64,000 bases of DNA, taken from Adineta ricciae (lineage: Eukaryota > Rotifera > Eurotatoria > Adinetida > Adinetidae). Positions 54,797 to 64,000 of the stretch are shown one piece after another; positions within the stretch are counted from its first letter, which is position 1, and every line of letters starts with the position of its first letter. The notes below the pieces were generated by a model. The model was not told the origin of the DNA and made no database searches. It was given only the letters and a program-made list of their open reading frames with translations. The position numbers and the translations under genes were made by a program. The stretch lies in the NCBI GenBank assembly GCA_905250025.1, contig CAJNOJ010000237.1, positions 90,586-154,585 on the forward strand. Reading direction: 5' to 3'.

Positions 54797-55474
54797 TCAT
54801 GATCCTTCGAACAAAACTCTCGTAGACAAAATTGGCGAGAACAAACGAAAAAGACCTACTCCGGTACAACCAGCTGCAATTTCAGTTGTCATCGGTCGTG
54901 CTCCAATGAAACAGGCACTTCCATTAATATCACCACAGTCGATAACTCGATCTGAAAAACTATGAAAACATTTGATTGTCGATGGAGATGTTGAAGCTCG
55001 AAGAACATAAGGTTCGAGTTCTTGACGAATTTTCGACAAGATTTGTTTTAACGAATACAAACGAGCGACAAGATTTTGAGTTTCATTGATGATACACAAA
55101 TCACTTAGATGACAGTAAACAACCGCACCCATGTAAAACGCCTCATTGGGTTTGAATTTGTAATCAAATTGATACTTGGTGATACTTTTTTGGTTTTGCT
55201 TCAGTGGTAACGAAAGTTCTAAAAGATCACTTTGTTCTTCTACAATCGAATTCGGTATTGGACTCCACCAAACATAAACATGATCAGTAGAATAATCAAT
55301 CGAAAGAAATAATTTACACAAAACGATCTCATTCTCAGATATTTCACATTCATCCGGTAATGATGATGGACTCGGAATGGATTCACCGATTTTGAGTTGA
55401 AGTTCACATGATGGACATTTTAACGCTTGAACAACGGAATTTAACATGAAGAGAATGAGAAGAGAGGAAAGCAT
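54797..55474 (-). CDS. secreted Cys-rich protein of unknown family
   Basis: Single exon, 225 aa from the ATG at 55474. A clear signal peptide (SSLLILFMLNSVVQALK) is followed directly by CPSCEL, similar to the start of Ly6/uPAR-like domains, then paired Cys (CEISENEIVLCKLF, VVYCHLSDLCIINET) and a second Cys cluster (IKCFHSFSDRVIDCGDINGS, ACFIGA). The C-terminus is moderately hydrophobic (AAGCTGVGLFRLFSPIL) and could carry a lipid anchor signal. I do not recognise the whole. No introns, no damage. Confidence 0.72.
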   Translation of the reverse strand: MLSSLLILFMLNSVVQALKCPSCELQLKIGESIPSPSSLPDECEISENEIVLCKLFLSIDYSTDHVYVWWSPIPNSIVEEQSDLLELSLPLKQNQKSITKYQFDYKFKPNEAFYMGAVVYCHLSDLCIINETQNLVARLYSLKQILSKIRQELEPYVLRASTSPSTIKCFHSFSDRVIDCGDINGSACFIGARPMTTEIAAGCTGVGLFRLFSPILSTRVLFEGS

Positions 55475-55647
55475 GGCCAATTGAATGGATGAACAGATAA
55501 TTATGATCGATGCGCTTCTTTACTACTTACAAGTAGTTTCATTTACTTCAACAAAAGGCGCACTCGAGAGACACACAATGGGAATTTCCATATCGATTTA
55601 TGTTCTGGAATAAAATTTTTTTTATTTTATGAAAGTAAAAAAAACTA
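55475..55647. other. short spacer
   Basis: Upstream region of the secreted-protein gene and 3' flank of the FUSC-like gene. Nothing else seen. Confidence 0.4.
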
Positions 55648-58460
55648 TCAGTAAATTTCGTAAAGATCAGTCATTTCTAATTCAAAGATTTCGTGAATTG
55701 TTGTGCCTAAATTTAATGTTGCTTGAGCTAATTGTGCAAGAGAATAATAAATTGACGAGAAAGCGAGTAAAATTAAATCGAATTGTTGATATTGCTGAAA
55801 TAATTGGTGAATATTTTCATGTTCTAATCGATGAATTATTTTATGTAAATCAACAAGACATTGTTCATGTTTAAACAAATCATTTTGAATCAGTTCATTT
55901 CGATGTACAAGAATTCCACGTGTAAAATAATGACAACGTGTTTGACTTGACTTAAAGTAACATGACCACGTTTGTAAACAATTCATAATTTGTTGACTTA
56001 TTTCGAAGATTTCACTATGAATATTTCGAAGAAACAAAGAACAAGAATTCGATTGATTTGTAACATTTATCGAATATTCACTCAAGTAGATCACCTAAAC
56101 ACAATCGACATTGACTTTTTTTCAAGTTTGTGAAGATTTTCTTACGGTAGCATCGATATTGTGTAACATTCGGAAAATGTCGATTTGTTGTTGAACGATT
56201 AAATTATATCTCGTGTTAGAAAATCGATTTTGAAACCAACAGAATGTTGGTTCGACGGACGCGTTTGAAACGAGTATTCGTTGAAAGTTAATTAATTGAT
56301 GAAAAGATGACCTTTGCTGTTGAAGAAATGATTTGATCTGATCTTTGGACAAATCTTTTTCGGAATGTTTATGATGGAATAATTCATCGAAGATTTTATG
56401 CATTGAATCAATACTTTCTTCACACGAATGAAGACTTTCTAAACGGAAAAGAGAAACAATGAAAATAATTTGATCGTTTTCAATCATTGAATTTTACTTT
56501 GAATACTTTCTTTTAATAAATCAATGGCAAAAACTGGAAAGATACTCATTGTTAAAACAATGGAAATTAAAATTGCCACGAAATTTTCCTCAATTCTTAA
56601 AAGTGCATAATTGCCAGCTGGTAATCGATCACCATACGGTAGTTGACCTAATGTCACAAGAATCGGAGTAAATGCCGCTACGATTGCTGTATAACCCCAT
56701 TTTGGATACGATCGTAGATAACCAAATAAAAATATCCAAGGAATTAACACAAGAAATATCCAGAAAATATTGTCAGCAACTAGTAAATATGTTATATATG
56801 ACCACATGGAACCTTAACAGACAAGTGAAACATAGGAGAGAATATCAGGATTTGTTATTTACCGAGAAGAGTTCCTATAAGTCTCATTTTCATGGTTGTG
56901 AAAGCTCCTCCTACGGTTTCTGCTTGTGTCATACACATAGCAATTAAAATCCATTGACCATTTTCGAAAATCTTTGCTAAATATGGAACCATGACAAAGA
57001 TTGAGCCAACACCGATAATAATCATACTTTTCAATGCTAAGAGAAATCTTGCGCGATCGAATTGGATATAATTTCTCCAAGAGAATGTTTTTGGTTGAAC
57101 AGTTCGATTAGAATTTTGATTGCTGTTTGTGACAACGTCATTGAGAAGTTTAACAATATAAAATAATTGGAAAAGAAAAAATCCGTGAGGTAAATGACCT
57201 TCTGATTGCTGAATTCCCTTTTCTAGTCGAAGTTTCTTATAAGCAACACGAACGGATTCAGCAGCTTTCGAAAGATTTGCTGAACGATCACGTAAATCTT
57301 GATTTGTGACGGATTTTCTCGATAAAAATGCAGAAATGAGACTTGATTGACACGAATTTAAATAATAAACACTTAATTCAAGTTCATTTCGTAAATCATT
57401 ATGATATTCATCGAATTGACACTGATTGACCATTAGCTGAAGTGAACAAATATGAAACATCAATGAACTTATTAGACTTGCTTGATCTAAAACAAAACAA
57501 AATGAAGGAAATAGTTTTCAAGAAGAATGTTGTCAACCTTGAAGATTTAAATCAATGAAATTTTTCCGTTTTCGATAAAATAATCGCTTTAATAACGTTC
57601 TTGGTTCATATTTTGCTTCCAGAATTCTTGGTTGCATTAACAACATTGTTTCACGAATCATTTGTTCAAGAATTGATGCACGTGAAAGAGAAACTTTCGA
57701 AGTCATTCGATCACGAGACAAAAATCCTTGAACTATCAAATAATACATTCGATGAAGATTTGATAAACAATAAGAAAAACGGTGCTCGAGATCGAATGTT
57801 GCAAATAAGGGAAAGATGAACAATGAAACTAGTACTGCGATCGACATGCCGATTATAAACATAGACAATAATAGAAATACAAAGACTTTGGGTAATGAAT
57901 TTTGATTAACAATAGTGGAGAAGAAGATCGCATTGTACAATAGAGCGATTTTTCTTGTTTGAATCTAAACGAGAAGGTTATCAATACAATATAATGGATG
58001 CTTGATTTTTATTCTGGAAAATTTCTGACAACGATCTCTGCAATCAATTATCAATTCTTACTTGCGTACACTGGTAGGCAATGATTAATGAAAGGAGAAG
58101 TAGTAGAATTTCTGTAGCTAAATAATGATGATACGAAAGGCCAACGATTTGAATAATGAAGAGTAAAATTGAAAGTGGAAGAATGGCGATAATAGTTTGA
58201 ATACTTGAATATAATGTTGATCCAAAAGTCTCTTGAATGGATAAAACACTTATAACACAAATAACATATTGTTGATCAAAATGATTGCGTAGTGGGCTTC
58301 CATAAGAAACTAAACCAGAAACTACAAATGCAACGATCATTTTGAATGAGTATTCAATACGCCGAATAGTTAAAGAATCAAATAATAATAATGAAGATTT
58401 TAATCGATGAGAATTAAAATATATTTTAATAAATAATCGAATGATTCGAAACAAAAACAT
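55648..58460 (-). CDS. FUSC-like multi-pass membrane transporter
   Basis: Six exons on the minus strand, 58460-58062, 57964-57538, 57486-56863, 56812-56498, 56438-56146 and 56094-55648, with phase-consistent GT-AG introns, give 834 aa. Two hydrophobic blocks are separated by a long cytosolic helical region. Block 1 has about six TM segments (MIVAFVVSGLVSYGSPL, VICVISVLSIQETFGSTL, LLLLLSLIIAYQC). Block 2 (about residues 415-590) carries the hallmark stretch GQWILIAMCMTQAETVGGAF and MKMRLIGTLLGS, then further TMs (ILVTLGQLPYGDRLPAGNYA). This is the duplicated plan of fusaric-acid-resistance (FUSC)/Bre4-like proteins, also related to plant ALMT channels. The substrate is unknown; an organic-anion or aromatic-acid exporter is the family expectation. 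The C-terminal 250 residues are helical and soluble. Confidence 0.82.
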
Positions 58461-59531
58461 ACTTCGTTTTCCAAAAAAAAAGTCAAAATGTGAATACAGC
58501 GATAATAATACAAGATTTATATTACGTACAAAATGTGATCATTGACCTTATCGGTCGATACTTTAACAGAAATCTATCAAATCAGGACATGACTTTTCTA
58601 TGAAATGTCGAGTTTCGATTTGTATTTGGCATGAAAAATTTTAATTAGTACAGCTTAACAATGCGAATTAAGACTATGCTTATGGAAAAATGACAGATAA
58701 GATTTTGAGAAAGTTTTCACACTCATCAGAATATACGCATATGCTCAGCTAGGTAACTGGCGAAAAGAGTCTTTTGACACAAGTAAGTAACATAAATACA
58801 TAAGATACGAATACTATATTTTGGATACAATAACTCGGCAGCTACTTTAGTTTTGCGTTATAATTCTGGAGTGTGATGGAAGTTGGCGAAGAAACATGTT
58901 TTAAACTCGTCTTCGATGTAGAAGGCTTCGTTGGCTTTTCTTCTTTTTTATAAATTCATAATGCCATACCGATCTGATTTTTTTGGGCATTTATAAAGCA
59001 TATATATCCCGTGTTGAACAATCCAGTACGGAAAGTAGCAGAAAACTGCTTTCACAAAATACTCATCTTGGTGTGCCTTTATTGCGAGATAAAGTTCATC
59101 ATTGTACTTAGACAAAATAATATTGAGTTAAATAAACCTTTTTGAAGTGGAAGATGATTAGATTGTATGTTACAGTTGGTCGAAGATTTGTTTGGATGGA
59201 TTTAAAAGTCGTATAAATGCTGTATCGATGAATAATTGTTAGAAGCTGTGGAACGTCCTTATTTTGAAGATTGTTAAAGTTTGATGAAGCGAAATCCTAC
59301 AAACGTATATGTTCGGACACAATTACTATCGCAATTCTTTTTGTTGATAAAACAACAGCATGACACTGACATTGGTTTATGTCAGAGAATGTTCTAAATC
59401 AAGAAAGAAAGAATTTCTGTCAACAAGTCTGTCTGTGTGCAACAACGACGACGACGATTGTACATTGACAAAAATACTATTTTCTAAGAAGAAATATCAG
59501 AATTATCTCGAGACATTTCTTTTGCTAGAAG
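58461..59531. other. no gene recognised
   Basis: About 1.07 kb between divergent genes (FUSC-like on minus, claudin-like on plus), so it should hold both promoters. AT-rich; no specific site identified. Confidence 0.45.
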
Positions 59532-60020
59532 ATGCAATTTTTAATTATTACGATTCTATTTCTTTCATTTACCTTTGCATTTATTGGTATAACAACAGAT
59601 TATTGGCATCAGAGTTTATTAAACGAATTTAACGAAGGTTTATGGATAACATGTCGCACTCAATCATCTAATGCTTATTCATCATCGTCGTCAAGTGAGA
59701 ACTGTCAAAAACAGCCATTTTTCAAATCTCAAATTTTTTCCGTCTTCGGTTTAATTCTTCTGTGCGTATCTTTAATTGTATGCATCATTAATCGATATAG
59801 AAAAACTGATCGTCGTGCTGTTTATGTAGCCATGATTATTCTTTCAATAAGTACACTCCTTCTTATGTTAAGCTACTTATTGTATCCAAGAAAAGTCGTT
59901 TTTGAAGAACTTGGGTATTCGATTTATTTTATGGTATCAGCAACTTGTTGCAATATAATTACGATTGGACTAATTGCTTTGAATTTAAGAAAATTTCAAT
60001 CAGTTCGATCTGAATTTTGA
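59532..60020 (+). CDS. claudin/PMP22-like tetraspan protein
   Basis: Single exon, 162 aa. Four hydrophobic segments (FLIITILFLSFTFAFIGI, FSVFGLILLCVSLIVCII, VAMIILSISTLLLMLSYLLY, YFMVSATCCNIITIGLIAL). The first extracellular loop has the family signature W...GLW...C...C (TTDYWHQ, EGLWITCRTQ, ENCQKQ) of the PMP22/EMP/claudin superfamily. Such proteins build septate or tight junction barriers or regulate membrane contacts at the epithelial plasma membrane. Start is the only ATG before TM1. No damage. Confidence 0.82.
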   Translation: MQFLIITILFLSFTFAFIGITTDYWHQSLLNEFNEGLWITCRTQSSNAYSSSSSSENCQKQPFFKSQIFSVFGLILLCVSLIVCIINRYRKTDRRAVYVAMIILSISTLLLMLSYLLYPRKVVFEELGYSIYFMVSATCCNIITIGLIALNLRKFQSVRSEF

Positions 60021-60369
60021 CATTAATCTGATTTTGTATCTAATGTAGACGTTTCTTCTTTTAAACATAATCAAGAAAAAGAATATAATCATATTTTAAC
60101 GAGACGGTCGGTCGATCGATTTAATTGTTCTGTGTCACATATGACGTCATATGCATCAGAGAAGGAAAGAAAGAAAAAAAAACGTTCAGTTTTATTCATT
60201 GCTAGGTAATCGAAAAAGGAGAGATATGAAAAGTAACGAATGGCTCGGATTCTTTTCTTTCGAGGATTGAATCGAATTATTGTTTACATTCTCCTTTTGG
60301 TGCACATAAAAATCATAACGTCTTGGTTCGTTTCAAAGAGTTGTCACATAAACTTCTTCACAATTGAAG

Positions 60370-61902
60370 ATGATTTCGTCGGTTTTTTCTAAACTTCGAT
60401 CAAATCCCATGGCGATTATTGTTTCTGCTTTTGCTGCGTTTGGTGGCTTATTATATGGTTACGATACTGGTTCGATATCGGGAATAATTGAAATGAAATG
60501 CTTTTTAAAAATATTTGGCTCAAAACAAGTCAATGCAGCATACGCTCTTAGTTCAAATGATAAAAGTTTAATTGTCTCGATTTTATCTGCAGGAACGTTT
60601 ATCGGTGCTCTACTGGGCTACCCATCTGGTGATTATCTTGGTCGTCGTCGCGGATTAATTTGTGCGTGTCTAATCTTTTCTATTGGTATTGCTTGTCAAA
60701 CAGCTGCTAGTGCATTTCCTCTCTTCGTAATTGGACGTTTTATTGCTGGATTAGGTGTTGGTATCATATCTTGTATTGTTCCAATGTATCAATCGGAATG
60801 TGCACCGAAATGGATTCGTGGAGCGATTGTATCAGCTTATCAGTTGTTCATCACCATCGGACTTTTACTTGCTGCGATTGTTAATAATGGAACGAAAGAT
60901 TTTGATTCTTCGAATTGTTATCGAATACCTACTGGTCTTCAATTGATTTGGTCAGCAATTCTTGCATTCGGAATGTTTTTACTACCTGAATCTCCGCGTT
61001 ATCTCGTTATGAAAGGGAAGGTTGATGCAGCGTATCAATCCCAAGCAAAACTTCGTTCGAAGAACGCTGATGATCCGGAAGTTGATAATGACATCAAAGA
61101 ATTGATCAATGATTTGGAATTAATGAAAACATACAGTGCAAGTTCGTATGCTGATTGTTTTCGTATGGGACCACAGAAGAATCTTCTTCGAACATTAGTT
61201 GGTATTTTTCTTCAAGCATGGCAACAATTAACTGGCATTAATTTTATCTTCTATTATGGAACATCATTTTTTCACGCATCAGGTATTTCTCAACCATTTT
61301 TAATCACAATTATCACGAATATCGTGAATGTCGTAATGACCATTCCCGGTATGTTACTCATGGATAAACTTGGTCGACGAAAAATTCTCATTATTGGTGC
61401 AATTGGGATGTTAATTTGTGAATATATTGTTGCCATCATTGGCACAATTGTTGGACAATCGAATCCATCTGCTCAAAAGACACTTATTGTATTTGTTTGT
61501 GTTTACATCGCATTCTTTGCTTCTACTTGGGGTCCAGCTGCTTGGGTTATCACAAGTGAAATTTATCCAATTTCCATTCGAGCGAAATGTATGTCGTTTT
61601 CCGTGGCATCGAATTGGTTATTTAACTTTGCACTTGGTTATGCAACACCGTACATGGTCGATGAAGACAAAGGAAATCTCGGATCGAAAGTATTCTTTCT
61701 GTGGGGTTCAACGTGTCTTGGTTGTCTCGTTTTTGCCATGTTTTGTATTTGGGAAACAAAAGGTTTATCTCTCGAACAAGTGAATTATTTAGTGAGAAAT
61801 TCTTTGCCAATCAAATCTGCAAAACTCAATCAACAATTAACAAAGGATAATAATGAATTGAACAAAAAATGTGATACAGTTAATGATTGTAACAACTTAT
61901 GA
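60370..61902 (+). CDS. MFS sugar transporter, fungal hexose-transporter type
   Basis: Intronless, 510 aa from the ATG at 60370; the frame extends only 6 bases upstream through TTG. Twelve-TM major facilitator of the sugar porter family, predicted proton-coupled or facilitative hexose uptake at the plasma membrane. Family motifs in order: GGLLYGYDTGSISG (TM1), GDYLGRRRG (loop 2-3), GRFIAGLGVGIISCIVPMYQ, PESPRYL, QAWQQLTGINFIFYYGTSFF (TM7), DKLGRRK (loop 8-9), TWGPAAWVITSEIYPISIRA (TM10), NLGSKVFFLWGS and ETKGLSLEQV. The wording around TM7-TM12 is that of fungal high-affinity glucose transporters rather than animal GLUTs, and the gene lacks the introns of its neighbours; both fit horizontal transfer. 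The Pro of the usual PETKG is Trp (WETKG). Confidence 0.9.
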   Translation: MISSVFSKLRSNPMAIIVSAFAAFGGLLYGYDTGSISGIIEMKCFLKIFGSKQVNAAYALSSNDKSLIVSILSAGTFIGALLGYPSGDYLGRRRGLICACLIFSIGIACQTAASAFPLFVIGRFIAGLGVGIISCIVPMYQSECAPKWIRGAIVSAYQLFITIGLLLAAIVNNGTKDFDSSNCYRIPTGLQLIWSAILAFGMFLLPESPRYLVMKGKVDAAYQSQAKLRSKNADDPEVDNDIKELINDLELMKTYSASSYADCFRMGPQKNLLRTLVGIFLQAWQQLTGINFIFYYGTSFFHASGISQPFLITIITNIVNVVMTIPGMLLMDKLGRRKILIIGAIGMLICEYIVAIIGTIVGQSNPSAQKTLIVFVCVYIAFFASTWGPAAWVITSEIYPISIRAKCMSFSVASNWLFNFALGYATPYMVDEDKGNLGSKVFFLWGSTCLGCLVFAMFCIWETKGLSLEQVNYLVRNSLPIKSAKLNQQLTKDNNELNKKCDTVNDCNNL

Positions 61903-61927
61903 GGGTGTCAATAGAATCTTTTTTTTA

Positions 61928-62660
61928 TTAATATAAAAGTCTCAATTTAACGTTTAGTTCAACATTTCGATTCGAACTTTTTGTAGTGCACATCATTTTT
62001 GAGCAAAATACGATGTGTTTTAATGAACGGATATTACCACTGGTTGAATCATTTGATACGCTAAGGCATTTATTCGTTCGCAAATGAGGTGAAAGACGAT
62101 AGATACCATCAGTTGAAGTTCGAGCTAATTCTTCTTGGATTTGTAAATAAACTGGGTGTGGTAAATATAAATTATCGACGGGTAAAGCAGCGCCTTCAGT
62201 ATTGTTGGAAAAAGAAGATATCCAACTATAACGATTAGTGAAACCAAATGTGAGCAATTCATTATACTTCGGATGAAAATGAAGAGCATATTGTAAGAGT
62301 GAATGATGTGAAATATCTTGCTTCATAATATCTAACTGATTTACAGGTTTTCCGTTTTTCGTTAAAACATAGAGCATTCTATATTAGAATCTGCATTATT
62401 AGCGAATATGAATGTATATTTCATAAAATCAGAACATCATTTACGAATGCAAAAACCATCACGTGAACAGAGTAGTCGAGTACTAGCATAATTATCGATT
62501 ACGTCATTGACTAAATCCCATTTGAAAACTTTTCCTCTATTAAGTAAACAACGTGATACAACATCACCAACTTTTTCTTTTAAAAAAAATTTGATCGTGA
62601 ATTCCAAAGAGATCTTTAATCGGCGAACGTTATTTCATGTCATTCAGAAAAGAAAAGAGC
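61928..62660 (-). CDS. hypothetical protein, at least two exons
   Basis: Convergent with the sugar transporter. The last exon (62388 or so down to 61928) is open for about 150 codons (MLYVLTKNGKPVNQLDIMKQ, LQYALHFHPKYNELLTFGFT, LARTSTDGIYRLSPHLRTNK). Upstream on the same strand, about 62650-62455, another coding-looking stretch reads LKEKVGDVVSRCLLNRGKVF and KWDLVNDVIDNYASTRLLC, ending at a GTAAATG donor. The exact junction is not resolved and the start is unknown. No family recognised. Confidence 0.45.
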
Positions 62661-62708
62661 AGAAAAACTTGAAACCGGATGATTATGAAACAATAGATTA
62701 AATATTTC

Positions 62709-63969
62709 TTAGAAATGATCGTTACATGAACATTTCCCATCTGAGAAATGATGAATACGATTTGCATCACGAATAATAATTTCACATCGACGGATTTTAC
62801 TGATCAGCTTAATTGCACCATCTGTAACAAGAAACAAAAACATATTTTTCATCTATCCGAGTCTTCACTTACGACAATCACCACAAATGCGAAGATTCTT
62901 TACGATCTGAATGTGTGATGGAACTGGTCGCTGAATGAAATGATATGCAAGTGCCAATCGTTCACTGTGACTGTTGAGAATGGATGCGACAGTTTCATCG
63001 GGCATCATTTCACGTGTTATCCAACTGGCATCGAACTTGTGGCCATGTTCAATGAGTTCTTTTTCAATTCGATGAAGTTCATCGTAGATCTCTTTTGTTC
63101 GTGGATGTCTTCGATCTTTGACACGAAATTCCTTCAAAATAAATAAGAAGTTGAACGAGTATCAATGGAACAGAAAACGCATCTTTACCACAATTTCACC
63201 GTTGACTTCTGTCCAGGATAGACCCACTTTTTTCCCAATGCCTGATTGGTTCATTTCTAGTCTTAGTTTTGATGCTTCTTCTAAGTCACCTGACGACGCT
63301 AAAGTGTTACCGAAAAGCACAGAAGCCGATGAGAGACAGTCGTCGCTAACATGATCCAGTTGTTTTATTCGCTGAGTTATTTGTCGTGCAAGAGAAACAT
63401 CGTTCCGATTGCGAGCACCTGACAACAAGGACACTAAATTTGGGAGAACGATGTTGATTATTCAACGCGAAATGATTTTTTTTCGTGCGAAAACTTACTG
63501 TACATCGGTAGATAAGGAGATTGGTGGCGCTCGAACTCTTCGATCAACTGCATTGCTTCATCAAAGAAAAATGAACGACTTAAACAATCTATCTAAATAA
63601 GCAAACATGTATTTTCGATATTTGATGTTCCTATCGATTTAATTACTATTGTTGTATAAATATAATTGCTTTTATTTGGAATTGTTCTGAAAATTGAACG
63701 ACATTCATTGACGAGACCAGAATGTGAACAAGCATTCAACACACAAACATGTGATTTTTCATTTCTCATTTCCTCTGGCATTCGATGATAGAGTTGAATT
63801 GCCTCATAACCCATTCCATTCAGTCCATATGCATTAACTATAAAGACCAATATACAAACAAACAAACAAGCTACAAAGTCAATTTACTCATAACATTGAA
63901 TTCGGCAGAATCAGGTTTGTTAATTTTGTCAAAGATATCTTTTGCTTCGTTCACACATGCCACTTTGCC
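62709..63969 (-). CDS. DYW-type PPR protein, C-terminal part (runs off window)
   Basis: C-terminal two thirds of a PLS-class PPR protein with a DYW deaminase domain, predicted to bind RNA and edit C to U, probably in mitochondria. Exons on minus: 63969-63888, 63837-63647, 63592-63499, 63433-63189, 63131-62873 and 62821-62709, all phase-consistent; 5' exons lie beyond the right edge. PPR motifs ([34 protein letters not shown]), an E-like region ([31 protein letters not shown]) and the DYW domain with catalytic HSE ([16 protein letters not shown]), CGDCH and the second zinc site [10 protein letters not shown]. The normal C-terminal Asp-Tyr-Trp is Asp-His-Phe (CSCNDHF then stop). No stop or frame change, unlike the copy at 51736. 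DYW-PPR genes in bdelloids have been attributed to horizontal transfer. Confidence 0.9.
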
Positions 63970-64000
63970 CTGATCAATCATAAAAATGTTCTTAACATAA

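Noticed and set aside
1-64000. CRISPR arrays, bacterial operons or ribosome-binding sites
   Set aside because: The gene structure is eukaryotic throughout (spliceosomal introns). The tandem arrays have no spacer structure.
1-64000. tRNA and rRNA genes
   Set aside because: No B-box type GGTTCGANNCC with a matching cloverleaf was found by eye; a tRNA scan was not possible.

Overview
The window looks like nuclear DNA of a bdelloid rotifer. It is AT-rich, its genes are compact with many 45-60 bp GT-AG introns, and it carries several gene types that bdelloids are known for: ADP-ribosyltransferase (ART) proteins fused to kinesin-light-chain-like TPRs, DYW-type PPR proteins otherwise typical of land plants, a fungal-looking intronless sugar transporter, FG-GAP repeat proteins and many decayed gene copies. 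The species call is inference; no marker gene was compared.

Layout. 1-5.0 kb: an intact ART-TPR gene and a decayed second copy. 5.1-8.4 kb: a 14-exon WDHD1/AND-1/Ctf4 replisome gene. 8.6-13.0 kb: a membrane protein of unknown function and an SLC26/SulP anion transporter. 13.2-17.0 kb: a decayed LRR/F-box-like gene, an intact rhodopsin-like GPCR and a broken second GPCR. 17.1-19.1 kb: an ART fragment and a mariner-type MITE. 19.4-23.6 kb: three tandem copies of a two-TM, Cys-rich ectodomain protein whose exons could splice together in frame. 24-27.5 kb: a transposon-rich stretch with two piggyBac-type MITEs, a solo LTR, an FG-GAP pseudogene and an ORF hit by two insertions. 28.3-31 kb: a second intact ART-TPR gene; 31.4 kb: a cytochrome P450 relic. 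32.2-40.3 kb: a divergent pair of paralogues of an unrecognised, nuclear-looking family, one of which continues by in-phase splicing into a third ART-TPR module (1392 aa predicted). 40.6-43.3 kb: three unrelated tandem arrays and an assembly gap. 44-47.7 kb: a broken secreted-protein gene, a small coiled-coil gene and a 1.4 kb almost perfectly palindromic foldback element. 47.7-50.8 kb: no clear gene. 50.8-53.5 kb: an ABCG half-transporter cut off at a single N and joined to a DYW-PPR pseudogene. 53.7-58.5 kb: three minus-strand membrane or secreted genes (TMEM272-like, secreted Cys-rich, FUSC-like). 59.5-64 kb: a claudin/PMP22-like gene, a fungal-type hexose transporter, a small hypothetical gene, and a seemingly intact DYW-PPR gene running off the right edge.

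Themes. ART-TPR proteins dominate: three intact genes, one pseudogene and one fragment. All three intact copies keep the R-S-ExE active-site residues. The most novel candidate is the predicted fusion at 35768-40271, which puts a family with basic and acidic, transcription-factor-like features in front of an ART-TPR module. Second is the three-unit membrane protein locus, whose symmetric phase-1 junctions could give a concatenated trimer. Four single-N bases (17711, 24333, 43137, 51735) lie within repeats or at abrupt changes of content, so linkage across them should be trusted less.
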